Positions 42,497-57,400 of a DNA stretch of 64,000 nucleotides are shown one piece after another. The position numbers were made by a program, and so were the translations under genes. Each line of letters opens with the position of its first letter. Positions within the stretch are counted from its first letter, which is position 1. This DNA is from Alligator mississippiensis (lineage: Eukaryota > Chordata > Crocodylia > Alligatoridae). The stretch is taken from NCBI RefSeq assembly GCF_030867095.1, contig NC_081828.1, positions 215,481,978 to 215,545,977 of the forward strand, in the 5' to 3' direction. The notes below the pieces were generated by a model. The model was not told where the DNA came from, did not search any database, and saw only the letters and a list, made by a program, of their open reading frames with translations.

Positions 42497-45400
42497 CTGG
42501 ACAAAGCAACAGGAGCAGAGTCAGTAAAGAGATGTGTGGGCATCCTTTTCAGTAGATTGAGCCCACTTCTAGTCTCACGCGTGTATGCTGAGATCAGAGT
42601 GAGTTTGCAAACTACAAATAGGACTTCAAACATTATCCCCAGGGCTAGTCGGCATGGCAAGACAGGGAAGGTCTCTAACACCTGCTGTCTACCACCCAAG
42701 GTACAGACCATGGACAACCAATGCTGCTGTTGCAGCAAGATGGATGCAAGCTACTCGTGTAGTCTTCAGCTAATCTTAAAGCTGTGACTCTCAACCAAAG
42801 GACTGGGGTACCCTAGGGTGCCATGAGATCTTTTTAAGGGATGCCATACAATCGTTAGCACTGCTAAGTGAGCAAATATCTACACAATTCACAAGATAAA
42901 CCTGATGATTTCAAATAGAAATCCTTTAGTGTCAGACCTGTGATGGTCTTTCTGAGTTCTTTGCAACAGAAAAATTCCTCTATTCTTTTTCGGTTGTCAA
43001 AAAAACAAATGAAAGCTAAGAGGAGGCACTTTCCGAGGGGTGCTTTGAGTCTAATGAGATTGAGAAGTGCTGCCCCGAAGACTGCTCAGGATTAGGTCTA
43101 CCATATAACCTTTTTCAATGTTAGGAAGTTCTTACAGACCTCCCGCACCCCCCATTTTCTTTTTTAAAACAAAACTACTTGATTTTTTGTATGAAGAGAA
43201 GCCATGAATATAATCTAAGACTGAAATACTGTAGAGAGTGGCATGGTTTCTATAGTAGCTGGATTAATTTACTTATCCCCAAAACATCCCTGGTGGGAGG
43301 GAGCTAATTACCTGTCTTCAGGAAAGCTAATTCTGAGCAAAAAAAGGTACTTTAGTTTCATCAAGTTTTTCCTGTTGCAGTCTGATTGGCATTGTTAAAC
43401 TCTCTTACCTCCAGTGCTGTTAACAGAAAGTCATACATCCCTCCTTCATTAGTAGGATTCATCAAATCTCTGATCAAATGTATTTCTGCACCTAGATGTT
43501 GTATACTAAAAAACAAAAAAGGAGCCAGGTTTGTCATGAATCCTTGTGTTACGTATATATCTGGTCTAGTAGCGGAGACAAAAATTCTCAAGTCACCAAT
43601 CCCTGGTGTGTGACCTTAATCTAGTGGCACCTGATTTGAGGGACTGTGTGCCTGACTTTATCAAGAATCATGGGTGCTCAGTCCTTAAGAAACTCCAAAC
43701 CATGACTTTTATGCCACATCATCCCCAACTGCAGATAAGCATGATGCTCAGAGCCATTTTGGACTGGGGTGGTCATGCCAAATCTAGGAAAACAGCATCC
43801 GTCTGTAGGTCTGAAGATGGCAAAACACTGCCCTGGGAACCTCCATAATCACAATGCATCGAGTATCAAGGATGCTCACTCTTGAACTTCGTGTTCCTCT
43901 TCAATCTAAACTAGTGAGGGGAGTGCATGCAATATTTCTTCCAGGTATGTTTTAAATTTGTAGCAGTAGGTTGGTTGAATTGCTCTTATTAATTCCTAGC
44001 TCTTACTATATTGTGGAAGCTTAATCTTGGTCTCCCATGATGTCCTCATGGCTAAACTGGAAAACTGCGGCCTTGACCATCTCATGAGCCGATGGCTGGG
44101 GAACTGGCTCTGGGGTCGGACCCAAAAAGTATTAGCTGATGGGAGCAAGTCAACATGGCACAAGGTGACTAGTGGCGTCCCTCAGGGCTCAGTACTTGGG
44201 CCAGTACTCTTCAACATTTTCATTAATGACCTGGATTTGGGCATCAGTTGCAGACTGGCAAAGTTCGTGGACAACGCTAAACTATGGGGGAAGGCAGTCA
44301 CACTGGAGAACAGGTTGGGGATTCAGGCTCGCAAGGTGGGCAGACCAAAACCTGATGGCATTTAATGCAGAGAAGTGCAGGGTGCTCCACCTTGGGAGGA
44401 AAAACTAGCATCATACTTATAGGCTTGGCAGTGCTGCACTCGCTAGCACCACGACCAAAAGAGACTTGGGAGTCTTGATTGACCACAAGACGAACATGAG
44501 CCACCGATGCGACGCTGCGGCCGGCAAAGCAAACCGAACTCTGGCGTGCATCCACCAGTGCATCTCAAGCAAAACCAGGGACATCATCCTCCCACTTTAC
44601 TCAGCTCTAATGAGGCTGCAGCTGGCGTACTGCATCCAGTTTTGAGCCCCTCACTTCAGGAGAGGCATGGATAAGGTTGAGAGAGTCCCGAGGACAGCCA
44701 CTGGTATGGTCAAAGGCCAAGAGAGGAAGCCTTATGAGAGGATGAGGGACATGGGACTCTTCAGTCTGGAGAGGCGCAGGCTCAGGGGGGACCTGGTGGC
44801 TGCCTATAAGTACATAAGGGGAGTGCACCAGGATCTGGGAGAACAGCTGTTCACCAGGGCTCCCCGAGAGATAACTAGGTCTAATGGCCACAAACTCCTA
44901 GAAGGCTGATTTAGACAGGACATAAGGAAAAACTTCTTTATGGTGCAAGTGTCCAGGGTCTGGAACAGATTCCCCCCCAGAGGTGGTGCAAGCACCTACT
45001 CCAGACTCATTGAAATGTCATTTGGATGCTAATCTTGCTGGGATCATTAGACCCCAGCTAACTTCCTGCCTATGGCAGCGGAGCTGGACTCGATGATCTG
45101 GCAAGGTCCCTTCCAGCCCCTAATGTCTATGAATGTCTATGAATCATCAGCCAACCCAGTAGCATCAGAGTCCCTTCTATAATCTACAAACCATTGTTAC
45201 CCAAATACACGAGACTTGTTTTGCAGGAGGGTCAGGAACTTTTCCCAGAGGTCTTCCTATCTAATCTGACAGCCAACCCTTTTCTGACCCTTTCAAGCTA
45301 CTTGGCAAAGAGACAAATAGACTGTGCTCCCCCAAGGGAATGATGGACAGGGTGTGGATGTTGTGCCCCATGGTCTCCCATCAGAGATGGATGCTGATGC

Positions 45401-48400
45401 CTCGTTGGAGCCCCTGGCTCTGGCACATGATAGGGAGAAGAATATGACTAAGGAGCCAGCCTCACAGAGAGTGGGGATGGGAGCTACCACTCAGCATTTG
45501 CACAAAGAATAATTTGCAAGGGGGTCTGGTACAAGAGCCCATCTGCTTTCCATGCAAAACTGAAGGGTTTAAGCAGAGACCTGGGTTTTTGTTTGAATCG
45601 TTGCAACAGAAAAAATCTGGCCAGACCTGATCATCGAACGTAGGTGAGAGGTATCATTGCTAGCAGCCGTAAATGCAAAGCTGTTTCTCACCTGGCTCGT
45701 GACACAACGTACATAAACAGCGGTAAGAGATCGTCCATTGGGAGTTTATAGTCCTTCCCCACCACCCGTGACACGGTGCTTTCAATCTCCTCATATGTCT
45801 TCTGGAGTACTTCAAGTTTTTCCCGGGGGTCCACGGTCGTGCTACCAATAAAAGAAGCTCCATTACGACCAAGGTAAATAATAAAACCCAGATACATTAA
45901 AACAGACCACTCCTGGCCTAAAGAGCTTTGCAGACATTTATGCACAAAAGAGCAGTTCAACCAACTGAAGTAAGACTTACCAGGGCTGCCAATCCTCACG
46001 TTTCAGGATACAAAATAAAGTCAGAGTGCAATCAGAAAAATATTTCCTACCGCAGTACAAAAAATAGGCATGACGTCCCCTGCATTAGTCACCCCCCAGC
46101 CCTGCATCTACAACCTCTTCTTATGGATACCTTTCCCTGGACTCAGGTATCTTCACCACGTTGTCTAACCTTGCATAATAAATTTAGAGAATTAGGCAAA
46201 AATCCTGATCGCTGCCCCCTCGTCTCCAGTACAAAGCGCCACTTCATTCAAAACCGAACTTGTACATTTAAAAGAAATGAAGTTCTGAAAAGGATTAATC
46301 AAACTCAAAAATCTGGAAAAAAGGTTGATAAGATCTCAACGTCCTCCTTTCATAAATGGGCCAGGATGTTTCGACTTTATTTCAAAGCAGCTGTTTCTAT
46401 GTTGAATCAAGTCAAGAGGTTTTGGAGGAATTGTTTCCGATGGATCAAAATTTGGCTTGGTCCAGAAGTCAGAGGATTTCCACAGAGCACAAATTGTGGA
46501 CCCTGCACTTTTCTTCTTATCACTAAGAGATCATGGAAGGCAACTCACATTATTTTCTGCAGGCATTCAGTGGCGGAAAGGAAGCACTTATCTTTGATCA
46601 GGGAGCGCCTCTGAAAAAAGCAGACAAACAGCTGGGTGTCATTTCTAATGCCCCAACGACCAGCTGATCACACGTGAAGCTTATCTATATCAAGCATGTT
46701 TCCATCAAGAGCACTTCATTAGCACAAACATATTTGCAAAGTGAAGACACCAGGGAAGTGGAATATGTATGTTCAGCATTACACCATCACTGCATAACCA
46801 CCAAGATCAGAAGAAAAGCCGTACCTACCACTGTGGGGAATCTCTTATTCTTTGCTTAGTTCTGCTTGGTGGATACACCTACGTACAAGTACCACCACAG
46901 TGTTGTAAGATGAGGCTAACTTTCAGCCTAACTAGTAAGATACCTTATATATTCATATACCACTCTTACCTTCCCCCCCCCCCCAAAAAATAGCAATAAA
47001 AAATTGGGATGCATCTCCCAGATAAGAAAAATGATTCTGAACAGTTTGGTTAAGAAGAAAAATCCCTCCCCACCTTTCGTTCTCCTTTCACAAAAGAGGT
47101 GCATGTTGTATGTAAATATATACAGTATCTATTGCCAAAAATCCTGTTCTCCATGTAGTCCTGTGATCCAGTGTCTATGACCTATTAACAATTCTTCGGT
47201 CTTTGAAGCATACCTAAGTACACAATGGCCCAGATCTTCAGCTGTAATTACATTTGCATGCCTCATTCAATAAGATGAGATGGAGTGTACCCTCAGCAAG
47301 TTTGAAAGAGGGAGAAAGTAGTTGATATGCTGGAGGGTAGGGTTAGGATTCAGAGAGACCTCGACAAATTGGAGGAATGGACCAAAAGAAATCTCATAAG
47401 GCTTAATAAGGACAAGTGCAAAGTCCTGCACTTAGATCTGAACAACCCCATGCACCAGTAAAGGATGGGGACCAACTAGTCAAGCAGCAGCTTTGCAGAA
47501 AAGGCCCTGGGGGTGACAGGGGACAATAAGCTGGATATGAGCCAGCAGTGTGCCCTTGTTGGCAAGAAGGCTACCGGCATCCTGGGCTGCATTGGTAGCA
47601 GCATTGCAGGCAGATCGAGCGAAGCAATTCTTCCCCTCTATTCAGCACTGGGGAGGCCACATCTGGAGTCCTGTGTCCAATTTTGGGCCCCCCGCTATAG
47701 AAAGGATGTGGACAAGTTGGAGAGAGTCCAGTGGAGGGCAATGAAAATGGTTAAACTGCCTGGAGCCCATGAGGAGAGGCTGAGGGAACTGGGCTTATTT
47801 AGTCTGGAGAAGATAAGACTGAGGGGGGATTACATAGCAGCCTTCAACTACCTGAGGATGGAGCTGGGCTGTTCTCAGTGGGGGCAGATGACAGGACAAG
47901 GAGCAATGGGCTCAAGTTGCAGCAAGGGAAGTTGAGGTTGGATATTAGGAAAAACTCTCTTACGAAGAGGGTAGTAAAACACTGGAATAGGTTACCCAGA
48001 GAGGTGGTGGACTCTCCATCCTTGGAGGTTTTCAAAACCCAACTAAACAAAGTCTTGGCTGGGATGATTTAGTTGGGATGGTCATGCTTTGAGCAGGGGT
48101 TGGACTAAATGTGACCTCCTGAGGTCCCTTCCCATCCTCATTTTCTATGTTTCTATGATTTGTTAAAGTTGTTTTACCACTTTCATTTTAATTGCACCCA
48201 CATCGATGCTGAGAATCTGCCCCAAAGGGATATTTCCTACCTGATTGTTTGTTAGGGTGAGGTCTTTGAGGGGCCACAGGTGCCTGAAAGGAGACCAAAG
48301 AAGAAGTGGTTATAACAGGTAGCCCTCCACCCATGTCAGCTCATTTTTGTCCTGCTGGAATGAAGCATCCTTTGCAGAAACTCTGCCGATTAGATGTCTG

Positions 48401-51400
48401 CTGCAGCTCAGGGGGACTTCACAAGTGCAAGGACCTGTGCAGTCCTGCAGGCAAGTTCTCTTCCCGCATCCATGATGAGAACCAACCCCTCCTCCCCAAC
48501 TGATATATTCCCAGGTACTTTAAGGATTCATTTGCTGCCGTGTTACTCACTTCTGGACTTCCAGGAACTCCAGCAGCTTTAGGTCAGAAAACAAACTCAG
48601 GTCCACAATGCCTTGGCAGTAGAGGTCATCTTCCTTTTCATGATACAGCATGTAGAGCATGAAAAGCTCCGGGTAGAAACAGGGCAGGATCAGAGGTAAA
48701 ATCATGCCGTAGGCATTCAGGTTGCTGAGGTCAAGGGAAAAGAAAAGCCAAATGATCCTTACTGCAAAGTCAGCCAAAAGCTGCATCCAGAGGGACAGAT
48801 TTCCAGCTTCAGCTTCCTCTGTGCAAAAATGAAGTTTATTTCCTACATAGAGGGACTTTTTTACCATAGTTAACTTTCCTTGAGCCTGATGAAGGGCGTG
48901 TGAGCCCAAAAGCTTGCAGAAAATTTTTTTTTTCTTCAATTTCTCAATTGGTCTAATAAAAGGTATCAAAAGTTCTAGGTTTTTGCATGTCTAATAAATC
49001 CCTGCGTTAATTGCCCTCCGGAGGTCTGATATGCTATGCTGTCTGACAGCTATTAAAGGCTATCCCAATAACAGACACGTGATTCATGCTCTGCGTGTTC
49101 ACGCTTAATGAAGAAGAGGTTGTGATGGCTGCAACACAGCGGTCAGGAAGTATCTATTCATCTCATATCCCACAGTCTCACGTTCAACCACATAACTCAT
49201 TTAAGTGTTAAGAGAAACATTATTTCACCTGAAGCACCATTTGTCCTGCCTTCTAAACTCACTGGGCATCTTCTGGCTAAGGTGGGCAAAAAGATTTACC
49301 CAAGCCTAGCAAGTCCATTGGACTAGCATGGTTAAGGAACTCCAGTTTTTGTTGCCAATGAGACATGAAAAGGATGTGGCTAACCTCATGGCTGGCCTCT
49401 TCAGCCCAAAGGCCTAGGTACCCCTTTCCAACTCAGTCAACTCAGCGCTCCCTTCTCCCCAAGTCTGGATCAAACCCGCACTGAACCTAATCAAACTCAC
49501 ACCACTGAAAGATGCTTTAGCAACTCTGCCTCATTAAGCTGGTAATGAAGAAAACTCATTAGAGCATTTTTTTCCTCCTACCATGCTCACCTAGGCATTT
49601 AGATATACTCATCCAAACACCAAGAAACAAGTGGATTTCCAAACAAACATTTCTTTGGAAGAAACGCCACCGATGTGAGAGGCTTAAAACCAAAAGACTA
49701 TTAGCCACAGCTACCTTGTCTCTGCATCTTCCATCTCTGCCAATGGGTGGCCTTTCTGCTCCAGGGCCAAGTGTAGCAAACCTCTGAAAGGAAAGCAAGA
49801 ACCATGATTTAGCCTCTTTTTTTTTTTTTTTTTTTTTAATAGCAAATCACTTGCAGATGAATTAGGACTAGCCCAGGATTCAAAATAGGAAGCTAGCACA
49901 GCAATGTTACAGAGCTTGCACACGAAAACTTTTGTAACTTTAAAGGAGTCTGTTCACCCTCAAAAAGCAACCGCATGTTCTGGAGAGACAGGGTGGGATC
50001 CGTGGACTGGAGGCTTCCCATATAAACCCCTGAGTGAAAGGAGTTTCATGCCCAGAGATGATCTGTGGGCCAGTGATTCATCCCTCATGATCCTTGTTAA
50101 GCACAAGAATGACTTTTCTATCCAAGTCTGTAATTAATCCCATCAGGAAACAGTGACATCTCTAGGCACTTGGATACTTGCTCAAGTATCAGACAGTGAT
50201 GGGAAGTATAACTCCCATCTCAGTCAACAACTCCTCCTTGTACCCTTATATGTAGCATATGAGTCGAAGGGTTAAGAAGCATTAAGGCCTCTTCTTCCAG
50301 AGAATGCCCAAACTTACCTGTGAGTACAATGGGCTCAATTCCAAAAATACATCATCTAAAAGTATGGGTATCAAACATATAGCCCATGGGCCAGATCCAG
50401 CCCATGCAGTCTGGCATATGGATCTCCCAGAGGGCCCCAAAATTTGGAGGTGGGGCCTGCTGCTGAAATATGGGACATGTAGCCCCATTGAGAATGTGCA
50501 ATGGTGAGGGGGGGGGGGTAAGTGATGGCGATGTCACCCCTCCCACCTGCTGCTCAACCAACCATTGCCACCACAGCTGGGTCCAGCTTGCAAGGGAGCC
50601 CCATGGTCCAATGGGGAGGAGAGCAAGGTAAATTTGAAACCCCGGATCAAAAGTATGACTCTATTCTAAAGAGGGCAACTAAAATGATAACCTGGCATGA
50701 TATCCATTTTTCCAACCCAAGTCTGCTCCATCCACAAGTAGAGATGTTTGACCTATAAGCCTAGTAAACCTGAGTGAAGCTGAATCAAGCTGGAGAGGCG
50801 TGCACCAGCCTAGTTTTGATGTTCTGCAAGCTAAACTCAACCCTTAGCATACATGTGCAGCCACATTACCTTCCATGGCTTTGTGCAAACCAAAGAACCC
50901 ATTTTTCTTCATAGCCATTTACAAAATAGGGTATCTTTGAAGGATGACTTAGGAGAACATTGGGGTAATCATGTCATGTCCACTGACTATGTCATTCCTT
51001 GCCCCTTCCCTTAAAATACCTCCTGTCCTTGTCAGACAGGATGCTAACTAGATGGACCACATCCAGTCTCGTTATGTCCATGTTCTTATATTTGCATATG
51101 GAGTAATGAGGTAAGAAAGTATTGGGTATAGATGACCCCACTACTGTTATATGATCACCTACAGAGCTTCATAACTGAAAGAACTTCCTCAAGAGAAATG
51201 CATTTGGCTTGGACAGGTGTGACAGATGTGACAAACCAGCTCTAGTCACCCAGGCTACAAAAAGATGTCGCATTTGTCCTGAGATAAGCCATTTTATCCC
51301 GGGGCAAAGTGCAATGGTTCAAATGCCTCTGTCCATTGTCCCTTTGATAAATCCTAAAAAGGTTCATGGGATATGAAGTCTTAACAGTTTATCCTGAGAT

Positions 51401-54400
51401 GGTACAAAGTGCATCTGAACAGTTATTCCAGGATTACACCACTGAATCCTTGGCAGAAAAGCAGCAGTGTATTCAGCGATTCACTAAACCCTGATTAGAA
51501 GGGCAACGTGTGTACCCGCCAACCCCAAGATATTTCTGTTCTTGGACAAAATATAGTACAGGCACAACGTGTCCAGGGGCAAATGCAATGTCTCTTCTTT
51601 GCCCAAGGGAAAAAGCTATATGTCCTGCTCAGCAAGCCTTCTCCTGTTTCATGAGGAAGCCATTCCGACACTGAACTTACTGGTAAAACTCCCATATTTT
51701 CTTTGCATAGTGCTTGACCTCCTCTTGGGCCATGCTCAGTAGGTGTCTGTTTGCCCCTGTCCCAGAGTAGGTTGCTTGAAAGGCTAATGTCAGGGTCTTC
51801 AGCAGCTTTCCTAATGGGTGGAGGGAAGAATTCAGAACCTGCAAAAACAATGGAGAGATGTTGGACTTCATTAGAGACTGGAAGACGAGACAGAAGATGG
51901 TCAAACCCCAGGCCTTGGTTCACTACCAAGATGGGAAAAATGAACAGAGGTCTTGTGTCCATATCATACTGGACGAGAGTCAGATTTCTCTTGACCAAGG
52001 CTTACTCTCACCAATGGCACTCCTGCTTTGCAAGTAGCATTTTGTCAATGAACTTGAAGGAGGATCAAAATCAGGGTCTCTGGTTATCCCCCTTGCAGGC
52101 AACCTGAGCAGAAGCCAATGACTGAAAGTACATAGAAGCCACTGGGCGATTTCTTGGAGCTGGCTCTTCCAAAGGTGTGATTTAAGGAATGAGTAGGCTT
52201 GTTCTGCCATAAACTGAGCAGGGAGCTTCAGTCTCCAAAGCAGACCACCCCGACACCAAAGCTCACTGCAGAATTCAGAAGGGGAAGATGATTCGAGGCA
52301 CAACTGGCTACCGAGTCTTTGCTACATGAGAATTAGAGATGAAGACGAGGACAGAGCTACCAGCAACCAACAGTAAGTCACTAGCTAGAATGGGACTGCC
52401 CCCAATCAACTTACTGTATGGTTTAACTTGTTCTCCCTCTTCCCTCCATGCTCTTTTGGGACCCCTCTCTTGTTTTATAGGAGTTTAATGCCAATCAGAC
52501 CTGTTCTGCACTGGCACCAAGGTCTGCTTATACTGAGTGCTTGACAGTCACAGACCAAGTTAAGGGCTGTTGAGGGCACAGACCATGTTGCAAGGTGCCA
52601 GGGTACATTCAAACAGACCTTTTGTAGATAGCACTGCAGCAGCTCCAGCTCGCGATGCTGAACTAGCTCTTCAAGGATGTCTTCCATCTTCCCAGGTACA
52701 TCCTCAGCCCCCCTGCGAGACAGCAAGACAAGCATGACAACGACAGGAGATTTTACACACATCACACCTGTTTTCTACCTTACACCTCCAGGAACCTCCT
52801 CGGGCTGGGGGTCGGACTCGATGATCTATTGAGGTCCCTTCCGACCCTAACATCTATGAATCTATGAATTATAATCACATGCCTGGTAGCCTTTTGCAAA
52901 CGTGTGAACTGACACACGAGGCACAGGAGAAGTAGGCCTCGTTGCATTTATGGTCCGTCTCATGATGAGTATTACTTCATTGTACCTTTCCCCTTCCCCA
53001 AAGGCATAGTTAAACCATTCTTAGGGTGACTTGAGGCAGCCAGCGAGACACTAGGATCCCTCCCAGATGATACAAGACAAGTTTGACTGGCCAAGTCACA
53101 GAGAGAAGTAGGGTTGAAGGGGCCTCCAGAGGTCATCGACTTTAATCCTCTCAAATTTCTTCTCTTGGTAAGCAACTGTATTGAAAAAGATCCCTGTATG
53201 TGCATTCACCTCATGCTAAGCAAGAAGAATCGATTGGCTCTGGGCTTATACAATGCACTTGCCTCAATGAAGTGATACTGAGCCTATGAACAAGGGGAAA
53301 AACAGGGAGGAGGTGACTTAAACACACAAGAGCGATGCACATTGCAAGTACAAGTCCACCGTGCAACTGAGCTCCTCCACACGGGAAGCCACGACCCACC
53401 TTTGGCAGCAGAGATACTCCTGAGATTTCCGTAGCTCCTTGCTTGTCTGCACGTGAAACCCCGTGAAAGACTCCTCAGTTTCTTCTTTGCAGCCAGAGTG
53501 AACGAACCCCAAAAACTGGTCGTAGATTCCCCGCCATCTCGTCTCCACTGGGAATTTGTTAAGACCCAACTGACTGTACAATTAAGAGATGTCAGTGAAT
53601 TCAGATCTAACGCCTTCTTCCATATGGCCATCAACTTCTTTCTCTTCTAATCTCATGCCGTCACAAACCCAAACAGCTCAGGCACAAAGGCATTTAGCAA
53701 TGTCTAAGTGGGTGCAACTGGAAACAACAGGAAGGAATCCAGCAGGTCAAGTTAGACTGACCATCCTGGAAGGACGAGGCATTAGGCCCAGAAGTCATGG
53801 ATGGGGCAAAGGCCACTGTGATCTGAAGCACTTGCCAATTTGAACAATAACAAGACCGCATTTTTTTCCCTTGTAACATGTAGTGAATTCCATAATGAGC
53901 ATGTCTACACGTACATTATTGTGCAGTAGTTACAGTGCATTTAGTTTAGTACTTGCTTAATGAAGTACTAACTAAATGTGCAGTAGCTATAGTTACTGTG
54001 CAGTAGTGCCGGCACACGGGTTTTTTGTGACAGTGCACAGTAGCCTAATAACACTGCGCAGTCATGTCTTAGCATGGTTTCGGATTAACACGCGACTGTA
54101 CAGTATTATTAGGCTACTGCGCAGTAAACGTCTTGTGTAGACGTGCCCAGTGACACAGAAACAGCTGAGCCATTTCTGTACTATTTCATTTGGGTGGACT
54201 ACTGCCAAATGGAAACCGATGTGTGCAAGGCCAGCATCCCCTTTCTTCCCTCTAGGCTGAGTTCCCCCATAATATATCCCCCATAATCCCCTGGGGGCCT
54301 TATAAGAGTCATAGAGTTTCTCCACATTCAGTGTCCCGTAATGTTTGTGATGTCATGAGCTGTTTGCGGACTTTGTCGTGCATTGTGGCCTCTCATTTTT

Positions 54401-57400
54401 GCTTACAGCTGTGTTGCTGTCTGCTGGTACCCCTTCTGGTCCTTCTCTACAGGCTCACTAAATCTGGACCTACTCCCAAGCCATTAGTTGCTGTTTCTTA
54501 CATTTTGATCATTCTGTCACCCAGCTGATTGCTGGAAGTGTTCAGGACTCCCTGCGTCTGCAGCCCTTGACCCGACTTGTTACTAAAGGTGCCCTCCAGA
54601 GTGAAGCCATTGGCAAAGGTCAGCTTTCCCTGGAAAACACAGAAATGGGAGGTCGTTCAATTAGCTTCTCAGTGTGGGGAAATGGGAGACTGGAAACTTA
54701 ACCCAAGCTCCCCTCCCACAGGGCACAGAAGTTGGTGCAATCCCTGAAAGGAAGTCCATTGCCATCAGAAAGACCACAGACTTGAAACACTCCAGCATGG
54801 GAACTTGATTAATTCTCCCCGGCTCCGTAAGGATGTCCGGCCAAGATGCAGAAATCCACTTGCATTGAGGGACATTCCCTATGCCAGTAGGATGATGGTG
54901 ATCCAGCCAAAAATTTAAAGAATCACAGAAATTTTGAGCTGGAAGGACTTTCAGGAGCTCATCTAATCCATCCCCTGCTCAAAGCAGGGCCATTCCCATT
55001 AAAACTCTCTCATCCAAGTGCTTGTCTAACCTATAACTGGGCTGAGTAGGATCTGGAAACTTTAATTCTCACTTAGTTATTCCCCTTTTCCTTAAATTAC
55101 TAGAAGGTATGACCATTGGTGATGCATAGCAGGTGCACGTGGATGCATGTGCACCCCCCCGAGATTGGCTGTGCACCCCCTGGTAGCACCACTGGCTCAA
55201 CTATCGGCTGCTGTTGGTGGTTGGCCACTGGGGGACCCCCCAGGTCGGTGATCTGGTGCCCCCACAGACGCAGGAGGCACCAGTCGCCCATGGGTATGAC
55301 AAAGTGAGCAAAAGGGCAATAGAGTTGGATTTATGTAGGTAATGGGTTTCTTGCAAACGCATGTTGCTACCAAAGCAAACCACATGCTCTTGGTTTCAAG
55401 AACTGGGGAAGCTACAGCACACCTGGGCCGCTGGAAGTGTTACAAGTAAGTTGATTCAAACTAAAGAGGTCAATATAAACTGGCTCCCAAACAGTACAAC
55501 CATAGCTTATCCTTTGGGGGTTTGAACCTTGGATCATTGATGCCAATAGCAGGGCACTTGCTGCTTAAGTTGAAGAACTGAGATTTTCAAAACCAGCCAC
55601 CTGATATGAACGTTCATTTTGGATGTAGTTGTGTCCAAATGCTCCAATTACATTAGATCTCAGCCAACCTAGAAGCTGTGGCAGGCCCCAGAAACCATGG
55701 ACTAGCAACCAGAAGGAGGAAGCTGCCTTCAGAATATCTTATCATTCATCCTGGAGTGCCCAACTTATTTACTTTGAAAGCAGATCAATAGGATACCAGC
55801 CACTCACTCCATGCTTCATCTGCAAAGCATATTTGTAATGGCAAGCTAGAAGGTTGAAGGGTGAGCTCATCAGCTGGCTAATTTAATTAATGATCAGCAA
55901 TGAAATGCTTGACAAGGTTGACATTTAAATGGTCATTCTTCAGTTTTGGAAGTTAAGACGATAAATCAAACAGGGCAGTTCATCCTTCAGCCATTGTTTT
56001 ATGCCATTGCAGACTCTGCTACTTCTCTGCTGTTCTCCTCACAGGCTTTGCTCAACCACTATGAAGGCTGGAAGCTATTTTTAAAAAGAAAATGAAAGTC
56101 TGTATCCTGGAATTTACAAATCTGGCATCGGATTCGGCAATGCCAGAGGTGGGTGCTGAGAACAAGGGTCCATTCTGAAATTTAGCCTTCCAAAATTGCT
56201 AACATGATCCAGGCCAGAAAAACTGGAAGGAAGTTTAAGAGTCTAATTAGGGAGAAAATGATTAACTTTCAACACAAGTTTCAGCTTTCTCGAACAAACG
56301 AGCAGTAACGCAGCTGAGTTGAGATTCGGTGAAACACTCACCTTCCCAACGAACAGCAGATCTTCCGTGAAGCTGCCTTCATAGATAGAGTCATCTTCCA
56401 AAAGCAGAATCCCAGAGCCCTATGGGATTTAGGAACAGGGAAGGAAAGTGTTTAAGTGACACACACCCCACACTGGCCAAAGCAGAGACAATCTCTGGTT
56501 ACACATCACAAATGTCATGAGCTTCAGATATCTTCTTTCCGAGACATCTGGCAGGTAATCTACAGCAGGTCATAGACTGGAAAGGACATGGCATGGTAAG
56601 AGTTGATCAGGCAAGCACCATGGGATAAAGGTGTCTTATACAAGCAAGTGGATAATGGTGTTTCACTCAGAAATACTGTATTAGCACCCAATTGATTTCC
56701 CAGGTCAAGTGTGCTGGGAAACAGCAGTCACTACGAACTGCGGATCAAGCCAGCGGTCTTTCTGATGGAGCGCCTCTTCTGTGACTGCAGTCACTAATGC
56801 ATATATAGATGTAACCCACTTGACTGAGTTAATGATCTACCAGTTCATGTGCTGCTGTAACTCAGAGCACAGACTGCAGGACCAACAAAACGCTCCAGAG
56901 TATCTCTTGCTTGGCTGAATAATATGAACTCCAAACAGAAGCAAGACACTTATCACCACGTTAAAGCAGAAACGCAGAGGAGAACTTGACACTAGGAGGA
57001 CAAAGCAAGAGAGGGGCAAGACAGGGCCATTCCTGTTCAAGTGCTTTCATCCTCCTGTAGCTACCATTACACACAGAGATGTAGTCATTATTCACATTTT
57101 CCACCTGAAATGATTTTCCTGATGCAGAAAAAGAAAGGCCCTTTATAAAAAATAAAAATTGAAGATTTCCTTGGAAAACGTTGCAAAAACGGATACTTTC
57201 CACTGGAAAAAGAAAGTGAAGCCACCGCTACAAACCAGCGAGTTTTGGTTGGAAATTGTCTATTCCAGGCCTCCCAGAATGGAGTCCAAGAAGTAATTTC
57301 TAACATGACATTTCCTACTTGACTTTTCATCCCAATTTAGGACTAAATTATTAACATGTGAATAATGAGACAGGATGGCCTTTTTTTCCAGCCAATTCTA

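Noticed and set aside
45928-46614. 228-codon plus-strand frame
   Set aside because: It overlaps an ALS2CL exon on the other strand, has no domain or codon signature, and a frame this long is within chance expectation for 64 kb.
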